NCBI GenBank assembly: GCA_050013395.1
Contig: JBEKFI010000100.1
Span: 1 to 12,643 of the forward strand
Direction: 5' to 3'
DNA length: 12,643 bases
Source: JBEKZD01 sp050013395
Lineage (GTDB): Bacteria; Verrucomicrobiota; Verrucomicrobiia; Palsa-1439
Below the pieces are notes generated by a model, which saw only the letters and a list, made by a program, of their open reading frames with translations, was not told the DNA's origin and ran no database searches. The translations under genes and the position numbers were made by a program. Positions 7,146-12,643 of this stretch are shown piece after piece (positions within the stretch are counted from its first letter, which is position 1; each line of letters starts with the position of its first letter).

Positions 7146-7951
7146 TTTTGAAGGTCGCGCAACACCAACGCCATCGAAGGGTAACGGCGCCGCACGTCTT
7201 TTTCAAGACATTTGACGACGACGTGCTCAATGGCGCGCGGGATGTCCGGCACGCGCGAGCGGAGCGGCACCAGATGCTTGTTGAAATCCATGTACTTTTG
7301 CATGACTTCATCGCGCGTCTCGCCCGTCACCGGTTTTTTGCCGGACAGCATTTCGTACGCGGTGAGGCCGAAGGCAAAAATGTCGGCGCGTTCATCCACT
7401 GGCTCGCGCATGATTTGCTCGGGGGCAAGATACGACGGCGTGCCCGATAGCTTCGAGATGCGCCTGGGTTCCGATGGCCGGGCGATGGACAGATCGAAAT
7501 CGACGATCTTGGGTTCGTAGTCCTTGGAAACGACCACGTTTTCTGGTTTGAAATCGAGGTGAAGAAACCCGCGGTCGTGGACATGCCCCAGCCCTGCGGC
7601 CATGCCGAGCAACAGATGGAGTTGGTGCGCACGCAATTTCGGATCGCCGCGAAGGATTCTTTCCTTCAGATTCGCGCCATCGACGTACTCCATGACGGCA
7701 TAATACTGATCGCGGGATTCTCCATGTGCGAACAACCGGATCACATTAGGATGATCTAGCTGACTCATGACCTTGCAACCCCAGCGGAAGCGACGTGTGT
7801 ATTTCCGATTGTCATGGAATTCAGGCAACAGAACTCGCATGATAAACTTCTGGCCTGTCTCGTCGGTCGCAAGGTAGATGTCCGCCATGCCGCCGCGACT
7901 GAGTTTTTCCAGAACTGAGTAAGTTGCGTAGGTTGTGCCAACCAAGCTCAT
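7142..7951 (-). CDS. Divergent Ser/Thr protein kinase-fold protein, possible pseudokinase
   Basis: A single Hanks-type kinase domain of 269 residues with no membrane segment or sensor domain. Fold landmarks are clear: Gly-rich loop LSRGGMADIYLA, YAVMEYVDG hinge, HVHDRGFLHLDFKPENVVV catalytic loop, LAPEQI, and DERADIFAFGLTAYEML. Several key residues are changed. The VAIK lysine is Arg39 (IMRVL), the paired helix-C glutamate appears to be Gly58, HRD is HLD (131-133), and DFG is DFD (151-153). The catalytic Asp and metal-binding Asp remain. ATG at 7951 gives a domain starting at the usual distance from the Gly loop; a longer form from TTG 7990 is possible, and neither has a good ribosome site. 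It overlaps the L,D-transpeptidase start by 4 bases, so it may regulate or respond to envelope synthesis. Confidence 0.88.
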   Translation of the reverse strand: MSLVGTTYATYSVLEKLSRGGMADIYLATDETGQKFIMRVLLPEFHDNRKYTRRFRWGCKVMSQLDHPNVIRLFAHGESRDQYYAVMEYVDGANLKERILRGDPKLRAHQLHLLLGMAAGLGHVHDRGFLHLDFKPENVVVSKDYEPKIVDFDLSIARPSEPRRISKLSGTPSYLAPEQIMREPVDERADIFAFGLTAYEMLSGKKPVTGETRDEVMQKYMDFNKHLVPLRSRVPDIPRAIEHVVVKCLEKDVRRRYPSMALVLRDLQK

Positions 7952-8065
7952 CGCAACGTGAACCGTAGCGAAGCGGCTCAGGTTTTGCAACGTTAATGCC
8001 GAAGAAGGCGGGTATTCACTTGGTTGACAAGACGGACGTGGTCAAGCGCCTGGCGCGGCGAAACC

Positions 8066-8110
8066 GATCCCTTCTCCCTTTATCGAGAGGAGAAGGTCAG
8101 GATGAGGGGG
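8066..8110. repeat. Dispersed intergenic hairpin repeat
   Basis: CCTTCTCC (8070-8077) and GGAGAAGG (8089-8096) form a perfect 8-bp stem with an 11-base loop, followed by TCAGGATGAGGGGG. This arrangement, a CCCTTCTCC/GGAGAAGG stem then a GATGAGGG tail, is a familiar dispersed intergenic repeat in many bacterial genomes. It lacks a T-run on either strand, so I do not call it an intrinsic terminator. The rest of the 222-base spacer between mtnP and the kinase ATG holds no gene I can support. Confidence 0.6.
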
Positions 8111-8173
8111 CCGGTCGTTTGCACGGCTTCGTCCCAGGAAGGCCGTCGCAATAACCGCCAGTTTCGATCCGCG

Positions 8174-9034
8174 TCACTTCTTGAGATACTTGCCGATCAA
8201 CAGACTCAACTTCTTCCGCGTCGCCGCCCGCATCGCCTCGGGACGCGTCAGGATGGCATGGGCCAGCGCATGGCGACAGTCGCAGTCTGCCTTCTCATCA
8301 ATCGCAGCGGCGGCCAGACGCACGATCTCTTGGGCGACCCTGGCGTTTTTCTGCAAATTGCCGACGATCATTTCCACCGTGACGGCCTCCTCCGCGACGT
8401 GCCAGCAATCGTAATCGGTCACCATCGCCAGCGTTGCGTAACAAATCTCCGCCTCGCGCGCGCACCGCGCCTCGCCGAGATTGGTCATGCCGATCACGTC
8501 CCATCCCATCTGGCGGTGAAACTCCGATTCCGCCCGCGTCGAAAAGGCCGGGCCTTCCATATTCACGTACGTGCCCCCGGCGTGCACGGTCGCGCCGGCC
8601 TTGCGGGCGCAATCGACCAGCACCTGCCGCAGCCTCCCGCAAACCGGATCGGCAAAGGAGACATGCGCGACGACTCCGTTACCAAAAAACGTAAAATCCC
8701 TGCTGCGCTTGGTGCGGTCGAAAAACTGATCGATCACCACGATGTCGGTCGGCTTGTACTCCTTCTTCAGGCTTCCTACGGCACTGATGCTGATGATCCA
8801 GGCCACGCCGAGCTTTTTCATGCCGTAAATATTGGCGCGATGGTTCAGTTCGCTCGGCAGGATTTTGTGTCCCCGACCATGTCGGGGCAGAAAGACGATG
8901 TCCTTCCCGCCAAGGTGACCCGTCAGAAACTGGTCCGACGGTTTCCCGAACGGTGTCGGCACCGTCACCCAACGTTTCTGCTCGATCCCTGCCATCTCAT
9001 ACAAACCGCTGCCGCCAATCACACCAAGTTTCAT
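8174..9034 (-). CDS. mtnP: S-methyl-5'-thioadenosine phosphorylase
   Basis: Cleaves methylthioadenosine, a by-product of polyamine and other SAM-dependent synthesis, with phosphate to adenine and 5-methylthioribose 1-phosphate; cytoplasmic, purine and methionine salvage. The protein has 286 residues, normal for the PNP/MTAP family. Visible motifs: GVIGGSGLYEM at the N-terminus, RHGRGH phosphate-site loop (51-56), ISAVGSL, NMEGPAFSTRAES substrate site (158-170), and TDYDCW (206-211). The last, with two Asp that recognise the adenine base in MTAP, argues for MTAP rather than guanosine/inosine phosphorylase. AGGAG sits 6 bases before the ATG, and the ATG overlaps the nfi stop (ATGA), so the two genes are probably one operon. 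The rest of the methionine salvage pathway is not seen here. Confidence 0.96.
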   Translation of the reverse strand: MKLGVIGGSGLYEMAGIEQKRWVTVPTPFGKPSDQFLTGHLGGKDIVFLPRHGRGHKILPSELNHRANIYGMKKLGVAWIISISAVGSLKKEYKPTDIVVIDQFFDRTKRSRDFTFFGNGVVAHVSFADPVCGRLRQVLVDCARKAGATVHAGGTYVNMEGPAFSTRAESEFHRQMGWDVIGMTNLGEARCAREAEICYATLAMVTDYDCWHVAEEAVTVEMIVGNLQKNARVAQEIVRLAAAAIDEKADCDCRHALAHAILTRPEAMRAATRKKLSLLIGKYLKK

Positions 9035-9801
9035 GATGAACTCCTGAGCATGTTGACCAGAATGTGCGCCTGTCGCGTCGGTTCTGGGATACGGAATTTG
9101 GGAGCGTAGCGCAAGACGATTTCCACCGCGCTCGGCAGATCAATCTTATGTCCGACGCTGACGAAGACCGGCTGGACTCCGTCTCGCGTTCGCAACGCGC
9201 AGCCGACTGTCTCGCCGTGATCGACGAGCGGCGCCGTCGCCCCGCGCCGCCGACCGAGTTGCTGGTACGTCCCGCAGAGGATGCTTTTCGCGCAGCCAAT
9301 CGTCGGCAACTCCAGCAGCCAGCCGACATGACACGCGATCCCGAATCGCCGCGGATGCGCCAACCCGTGCCCGTCAATCATCACCACGTCCGGTGTCTGC
9401 CGCAATTTGCGAAAACACTTCAACAAAGCGGGAGCTTCGCGAAACGACAACAACCCCGGCACGTAGGGAAACCGTGCGCGGTCAATGACGGTCGCCGTCT
9501 CAACGATTTCGAATTCATAGTAGGGTGGGCGTCCCGCCCGCCAACCCCGGTTGACTGGCTGGCGCTCAGTGACGCCTGACACCTTCAGAACAACGACAGC
9601 AGCAAACAACCTGTTCCTTGTTTTGTCGTACGAAATGTCCGCGCCGGCCACGAGCGGATAGCGAGGCAGGGGAGCGGACAATCGCGTCACGATCTTCCCG
9701 CGCAACCGCCGCTGAATCTGCACCGCTTCCTTCCGCCTTCGCTGAAGCTGCGGCGGACAAGTCGGCGTCACGTCCCAGCGTTGGCGATGAACGATGTGCA
9801 T
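9031..9801 (-). CDS. nfi: Endonuclease V (deoxyinosine repair) carrying two in-frame inserts
   Basis: Nicks DNA one base 3' of deoxyinosine to start repair of deaminated adenine. Family motifs are complete: VAGADISYD (Asp55), RFPYVPGLLSFRE (Glu122), IDGHGLAHPRRFGIACHVG (Asp143), CAKS, and VGHKIDL (His218/Asp221). The protein has 256 residues; most family members are about 220-240. The excess is explained by two segments the family lacks: TCPPQLQRRRK (residues 14-24), splitting an otherwise normal WDVTP-EAVQIQRRL helix start, and about 22 residues near 76-97 including RGWRAGRPPYY, in the loop before FEIVETATV. Both coincide with palindromic DNA repeats and keep the frame, so the enzyme may still work. 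ATG at 9801 gives the usual short N-terminus; no strong ribosome site is visible. It is followed by mtnP with a 4-base overlap. Confidence 0.93.
   Translation of the reverse strand: MHIVHRQRWDVTPTCPPQLQRRRKEAVQIQRRLRGKIVTRLSAPLPRYPLVAGADISYDKTRNRLFAAVVVLKVSGVTERQPVNRGWRAGRPPYYEFEIVETATVIDRARFPYVPGLLSFREAPALLKCFRKLRQTPDVVMIDGHGLAHPRRFGIACHVGWLLELPTIGCAKSILCGTYQQLGRRRGATAPLVDHGETVGCALRTRDGVQPVFVSVGHKIDLPSAVEIVLRYAPKFRIPEPTRQAHILVNMLRSSS
9516..9581. repeat. Multi-hairpin palindromic repeat inserted in nfi
   Basis: Three adjacent inverted repeats: GGTGGGCG-TCC-CGCCCGCC (9524-9542, one G-T pair), CAACC-CC-GGTTG (9542-9553), and GGCG-C-TCA-G-TGA-CGCC (9561-9576). The string TAGGGTGGGCGTCCCGCCCG is a dispersed repeat known to me from many environmental genomes, where it often gives spurious peptides of the GWASRPP type; the plus strand here reads exactly that. 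In the nfi frame it adds about 22 residues. Limits are approximate (within about 10 bases). Confidence 0.6.
9730..9761. repeat. CCGCCT-N12-CGGCGG palindromic repeat inserted in nfi N-terminus
   Basis: Inverted repeat TCCGCC (9732-9737) / GGCGGA (9752-9757). In the nfi frame, the 33 bases coding TCPPQLQRRRK interrupt a family-conserved stretch without shifting frame. The core CCGCCT-N12-CGGCGG matches the insert in hsdM at 10599-10622 in arm sequence and spacing. In another frame the plus strand reads the peptide AFAEAAADKSA, a familiar false protein phrase produced by this dispersed repeat. Confidence 0.65.
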
Positions 9802-9837
9802 CCGACCGCCGACTCTAACCCGGTGCCGCTCCTCATC

Positions 9838-9854
9838 GCAAGCGGCACGCTTGC
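9838..9854. promoter_or_regulatory. Perfect 7-bp palindrome between nfi and hsdM (possible operator)
   Basis: GCAAGCG-GCA-CGCTTGC is a perfect inverted repeat in the roughly 100-base space between the divergent nfi and hsdM starts. It overlaps the candidate hsdM -35 box. It could be a regulator binding site or a small RNA hairpin. There is no direct evidence for either. Confidence 0.3.
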
Positions 9855-9880
9855 CGAAGCCCCCATGTGCCTGCTAGACT
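9851..9880 (+). promoter_or_regulatory. Candidate extended -10 promoter for hsdM
   Basis: TTGCCG (9851-9856), 18-base spacer, then TGC-TAGACT (TG at 9872-9873, -10 at 9875-9880). The -35 and -10 each match 4 of 6 consensus bases and the TGn extension is present. Transcription would start near 9887, just before a GGGAG site and the ATG at 9901. Confidence 0.3.
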
Positions 9881-9900
9881 CCCCGCATTACCGGGAGTTT

Positions 9901-11025
9901 ATGGCAGGGCAACCAAAGGAAAAGCAGAACGGCGGAGCGAATCTCGGCTTCGAGCAAACGCTCTGGGCTGCGGCGGATAAGCTGCGGGGGCACATGGACG
10001 CGGCGGAGTACAAGCACGTCGTGCTCGGGCTGATCTTCCTGAAATACATATCCGACGCATTCGAGGAACAGCACGCCAAGCTCGCGGCGGAGAAGGGCGC
10101 TGATACCGAAGACCGCGACGAATACGTGGCGGTAAACATCTTTTGGGTTCCGCCTGAGGCGCGGTGGACTTACCTGCTAGGCCGAGCCAAAGACCCGCTC
10201 ATCGGCAAACTTCTGGATAACGCGATGGTTGCCATTGAGCGCGATAACCCTTCGCTGAAAGGCGTGCTCCCAAAGAATTACGCCCGTCCCGACTTGAACA
10301 AGCAACAGTTGGGTGAAGTCATCGACCTGATTGCGAAGATCGGCCTCGGCGACAAGGAGAGCCGGTCGAAGGACATCCTCGGGCGCGTGTACGAGTATTT
10401 CCTGTCGCAATTCGCCAGCGCCGAGGGCAAGAAAGGCGGGCAGTTCTACACGCCCCGCTGCGTCGTCCAACTGCTGGTCGAGATGCTCGCCCCCTACAAA
10501 GGCCGCGTGTTCGACCCCTGCTGCGGTTCGGGCGGTATGTTCGTGCAATCGGTCAGGTTCGTCCACGCGCACGCCACGGGTAACGGAAATGGCGACCCGC
10601 CTCCGCCGGGCCTACGGCGGGTAAACATCAGCATCTTCGGTCAGGAGAGCAACCCGACCACGTGGAAGCTGGCGAAGATGAACCTCGCCATCCGGGGCAT
10701 CGAAGCCGATCTCGGCGACGAAAACGCCGACAGTTTCCATCGCGACCTGCACAAAGACCTCAAGGCCGACTACATCCTCGCCAACCCACCCTTCAACATG
10801 AGCGACTGGGGCGGCGACCGGCTCCGGGACGATTCGCGGTGGAAATACGGCGCGCCGCCCGTCGGCAACGCCAACTTCGCCTGGGTGCAACACTTCATCC
10901 ACCACCTAGCCCCCACCGGCCTGGCGGGCTTCGTCCTCGCCAACGGCTCGATGTCCTCCAACAGCAGCGGCGAAGGCGACATCCACAAAGCCATCATCGA
11001 AGCCGACCTCGTGGACTATGCCTGA
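9901..11025 (+). CDS. hsdM: Type I DNA methyltransferase subunit HsdM, C-terminally truncated
   Basis: Adenine-N6 methyltransferase subunit of a type I restriction-modification system. This start gives 374 residues: an HsdM N-terminal domain (FEQTLWAAADKLRGHMDAAE, VVLGLIFLKYISDAF), KGGQFYTPRCVV, SAM-binding motif I FDPCCGSGG (204-212), FGQESNPTTWKLAKMNLAIRG, and catalytic NPPF (295-298). It stops at EADLVDYA, where family members continue for roughly 120 or more residues (VALPGQLFY and onward), so the HsdS-contacting C-terminus is missing. The last codons overlap hsdR by 8 bases. ATG 9901 is preferred over ATG 9781: GGGAG lies just upstream and the extra 40 residues look unlike HsdM and overlap nfi. 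An 11-residue insert DPPPPGLRRVN (232-242) comes from a palindromic repeat. Without HsdS it is unlikely to be a working methyltransferase. Confidence 0.88.
   Translation: MAGQPKEKQNGGANLGFEQTLWAAADKLRGHMDAAEYKHVVLGLIFLKYISDAFEEQHAKLAAEKGADTEDRDEYVAVNIFWVPPEARWTYLLGRAKDPLIGKLLDNAMVAIERDNPSLKGVLPKNYARPDLNKQQLGEVIDLIAKIGLGDKESRSKDILGRVYEYFLSQFASAEGKKGGQFYTPRCVVQLLVEMLAPYKGRVFDPCCGSGGMFVQSVRFVHAHATGNGNGDPPPPGLRRVNISIFGQESNPTTWKLAKMNLAIRGIEADLGDENADSFHRDLHKDLKADYILANPPFNMSDWGGDRLRDDSRWKYGAPPVGNANFAWVQHFIHHLAPTGLAGFVLANGSMSSNSSGEGDIHKAIIEADLVDYA
10594..10626. repeat. CCGCCT-N12-CGGCGG palindromic repeat inserted in hsdM
   Basis: ACCCGCC (10595-10601) and GGCGGGT (10616-10622) form a perfect 7-bp stem. 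The 33 bases code DPPPPGLRRVN between HATGNGNG and ISIFGQESNPTTW, where HsdM relatives normally run on with only a few residues. The 24-base core matches the nfi copy at 18 positions by hand count, including all 12 arm bases. Confidence 0.65.
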
Positions 11026-12379
11026 AACTCCAGAAGAAAGAGCCAGACGTGAGATTGACGCCGACTTGGTGGCGGCGGGGTGGATTGTGCAGAGCCGGGA
11101 AGACCTTGATTTGACCGCCGGGCGAGGCATCGCGGTGCGAGAATTTCCCATGAAGAGCGGCTTTGGCCACGCCGATTACCTGCTCTACCTTGACCGCAAA
11201 GCCATCGGCGCGATTGAGGCAAAAGCCGAAGGGACATTAACAGGTGTGGAGGCGCAATCGGCGAAATACGGCGCGGGACTACCTGACAATCTCCCCGCGC
11301 ACAAACGACCGCTGCCGTTCCTATTTGAGTCGAATGGCACGGTCACTTACTTCACGAATGGGCTCGACCCGATTCCACGCAGCCGGCGGCTCTTCAACTT
11401 TCCACGGCCTGAAACGCTCGGCGAACTGGTCGGCCAAGCGACGCAACTCCGCTCGCGTCTGAAAGAGCTTCCACCTCTCGACGAGACCGGGCTTTGGAAG
11501 GTTCAGATCAGGGCAATCCGAAATCTTGAAGAATCGTTCGCCGATGCTGACCCGCGCGCGCTCATCCAGATGGCGACCGGCTCCGGCAAGACCTTCACGG
11601 CAGTGAATGTTTGCTACCGGCTGCTGAAATTTGCCAACGCGAAGCGCATCCTGTTTCTTGTGGATCGCGGCCACCTCGGAAAGCAGGCCGAAGATGAGTT
11701 CGCAAATTTCACCCCGCCCGATGACCCGCGCAAATTCCCACAGCTTTACACTGTGCAGCGTCTCAAGACCAACGCCATCAACCCCGCTGCGAAGGTCGTG
11801 ATCACCACGATCCAGCGGCTCTTTTCGATGCTGAAAGGTGAAACGGAGTTTGACGCAGCCAATGAAGAAGGCTCTGGTTTCGATTCCGCCAAGCCGTGGC
11901 AGGGCGAACCACCTCAAGTGGTTTACAATGCCGGTATCCCGCCCGAGTTTTTCAATTTCATCATCGTGGACGAGTGCCACCGTTCCATATACGAGCTTTG
12001 GAGTCAGGTGTTGCTTTACTTCGACTCGTTTCTTGTTGGGCTCACGGCTACGCCTGCCGGCAAGACCATCGGTTTCTTTAATCAGAACCTCGTGATGCAA
12101 TATGGCCACGCCGAGGCCGTCACGGATGGCGTGAACGTGGACTTCGACGTTTACCGCATCCGAACAAAGGTCACCGAGAAGGGATCTACGATCTACGCAG
12201 GCGATACTGGCGTTTACGTGGACAAGCGGCACAAGCTCACCCGGGCGGAACGGCTCGAACTTCTTACGCAGGACCTGACCTACACGGCCAACCAGCTCGA
12301 CCGCGATGTCGTCTCCGAAAGCCAAATCCGCACTGTCATCCAGCAATTCCGTGACAAGGTGCTGCCGGAAGCGTTCTGA
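11018..12379 (+). CDS. hsdR: Type I restriction subunit HsdR, C-terminally truncated
   Basis: N-terminal half of the motor/nuclease subunit of a type I restriction system. The 453 residues include the nuclease domain (SGFGHADYLLYLDRKAIGAI, with Asp53 and the EAK triad at 67-69) and the first helicase domain: Walker A TGSGKT (187-192), LVDRGHLGKQ, DECH box (318-321), and LTATP motif III (342-346). The protein ends at FRDKVLPEAF. Full HsdR proteins continue with PGRTEVPKTLIFAK-like sequence, a second helicase domain and a C-terminal region, typically 780-1,000 residues in all. So ATP-driven translocation is almost certainly lost. ATG 11018 gives the family N-terminus and overlaps the truncated hsdM stop by 8 bases; no ribosome site is visible. 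No hsdS lies between. Best read as a decaying gene. Confidence 0.87.
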   Translation: MPETPEERARREIDADLVAAGWIVQSREDLDLTAGRGIAVREFPMKSGFGHADYLLYLDRKAIGAIEAKAEGTLTGVEAQSAKYGAGLPDNLPAHKRPLPFLFESNGTVTYFTNGLDPIPRSRRLFNFPRPETLGELVGQATQLRSRLKELPPLDETGLWKVQIRAIRNLEESFADADPRALIQMATGSGKTFTAVNVCYRLLKFANAKRILFLVDRGHLGKQAEDEFANFTPPDDPRKFPQLYTVQRLKTNAINPAAKVVITTIQRLFSMLKGETEFDAANEEGSGFDSAKPWQGEPPQVVYNAGIPPEFFNFIIVDECHRSIYELWSQVLLYFDSFLVGLTATPAGKTIGFFNQNLVMQYGHAEAVTDGVNVDFDVYRIRTKVTEKGSTIYAGDTGVYVDKRHKLTRAERLELLTQDLTYTANQLDRDVVSESQIRTVIQQFRDKVLPEAF

Positions 12380-12406
12380 AGGCGGAAAAAAATACAGGAT
12401 TTGGTA

Positions 12407-12643
12407 TTATAACGAAGCCGTTTGACAGGTTGCGTTGGTGCAGGCAGAGGAGAGAGGCCAATTGCTTTTGTGATTTAAACAGGCCTTGTTGAAGGCATCG
12501 ACGACATCTGGGTCGAATTGAGCCCCTGAGGATGCGTTGATTTCGGCAATGGCATCGTGGATGGATTTTGACTTTCTGTAGCTTTGTTCGTTTGTCATAG
12601 CATCAAAGGTGTCCGCAAGAGCGAGGATTTGCACGGCCAGCAG
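12407..12643 (-). CDS. HD-GYP domain protein, C-terminal fragment (runs off window)
   Basis: The gene enters from the right edge, so only its last 78 codons are seen. LALADTFDAMTNEQSYRKSKSI followed by IAEINASSGAQFDPDVVDAF is the characteristic C-terminal part of HD-GYP domains, which usually hydrolyse cyclic di-GMP. The catalytic HD and GYP motifs lie outside the window. The extreme tail (about 25 residues, Ser/Asn/Cys-rich) is not typical of the domain. The gene is visibly more AT-rich than the restriction genes it faces. It converges on hsdR with 27 bases between stops. Confidence 0.8.
   Translation of the reverse strand: MLAVQILALADTFDAMTNEQSYRKSKSIHDAIAEINASSGAQFDPDVVDAFNKACLNHKSNWPLSSACTNATCQTASL

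Noticed and set aside
8066..8110. Intrinsic terminator for the nfi-mtnP operon
   Set aside because: The stem is strong, but no T-run follows on the minus strand; it looks like a common dispersed repeat instead.
8024..9109. Long plus-strand open frame (361 codons) opposite mtnP
   Set aside because: Antisense shadow of mtnP in a GC-rich gene; no recognisable motifs or ribosome site.
9064..9818. Plus-strand frames containing GWASRPP and AFAEAAADKSA peptides
   Set aside because: These are translations of the dispersed palindromic repeats inside nfi read on the wrong strand, a known source of false proteins.
9781..9900. Upstream ATG at 9781 as hsdM start
   Set aside because: It would add 40 residues unlike any HsdM N-terminus, overlap nfi and remove the GGGAG site; ATG 9901 fits better, though the longer form cannot be excluded.
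11321..12346. Long minus-strand open frame (341 codons) opposite hsdR
   Set aside because: Antisense shadow of the helicase domain, with no family signature.
9901..12379. A novel compact two-gene restriction-like defence system
   Set aside because: Both proteins stop abruptly in the middle of well-known HsdM and HsdR domains, and the second helicase domain and specificity subunit are missing; decay or misassembly explains this better than a new working design.

Overview
The window is a GC-rich (by eye a little under 60%), densely coded bacterial segment with no rRNA, tRNA or CRISPR array that I can see. A Gram-negative-type envelope is implied by three lipoproteins with clear lipoboxes and a lipoprotein L,D-transpeptidase. 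The gene mix, together with several dispersed palindromic repeats, fits an environmental bacterium of the Verrucomicrobiota (Pedosphaera/Limisphaerales-like). That placement is inference from general familiarity, not a search result.

Layout. (1) 37-3080, plus strand: hisS and aspS, overlapping by ATGA. The AspRS carries His31 and Gly83, the combination known from non-discriminating AspRS, so Asn-tRNA is probably made by transamidation. (2) 3081-5293: a repeat-littered spacer, then three small lipoprotein genes (DUF4410-like, DUF2846-like, unknown). A 13-base motif stands in inverted orientation on either side of this trio, so the block may have arrived as a cassette. (3) 7951-5294, minus strand: a Ser/Thr kinase-fold protein lacking several catalytic signature residues, a LysM/YkuD L,D-transpeptidase and accA, packed with 4-base overlap or a few bases of spacing. 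This suggests co-expression of a wall-modifying enzyme and the first step of fatty acid synthesis. (4) 9801-8174, minus strand: nfi (endonuclease V) and mtnP (methylthioadenosine phosphorylase), overlapping by ATGA. (5) 9901-12379, plus strand: remains of a type I restriction-modification locus. HsdM lacks its C-terminus, HsdS is absent, and HsdR lacks its second helicase domain and C-terminus. (6) 12643-12407, minus strand: the 3' end of an HD-GYP domain gene running off the window.

The most unusual signal is a set of short palindromic elements inside reading frames without breaking them. Two 33-nt segments, one in nfi and one in hsdM, share a CCGCCT-N12-CGGCGG core with the same spacing and encode similar Pro-Pro...Arg-Arg peptides where the protein families have no such segment. 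A second, unrelated multi-hairpin element of about 66 nt sits in the middle of nfi. This resembles the Rickettsia palindromic elements that insert in frame into proteins.
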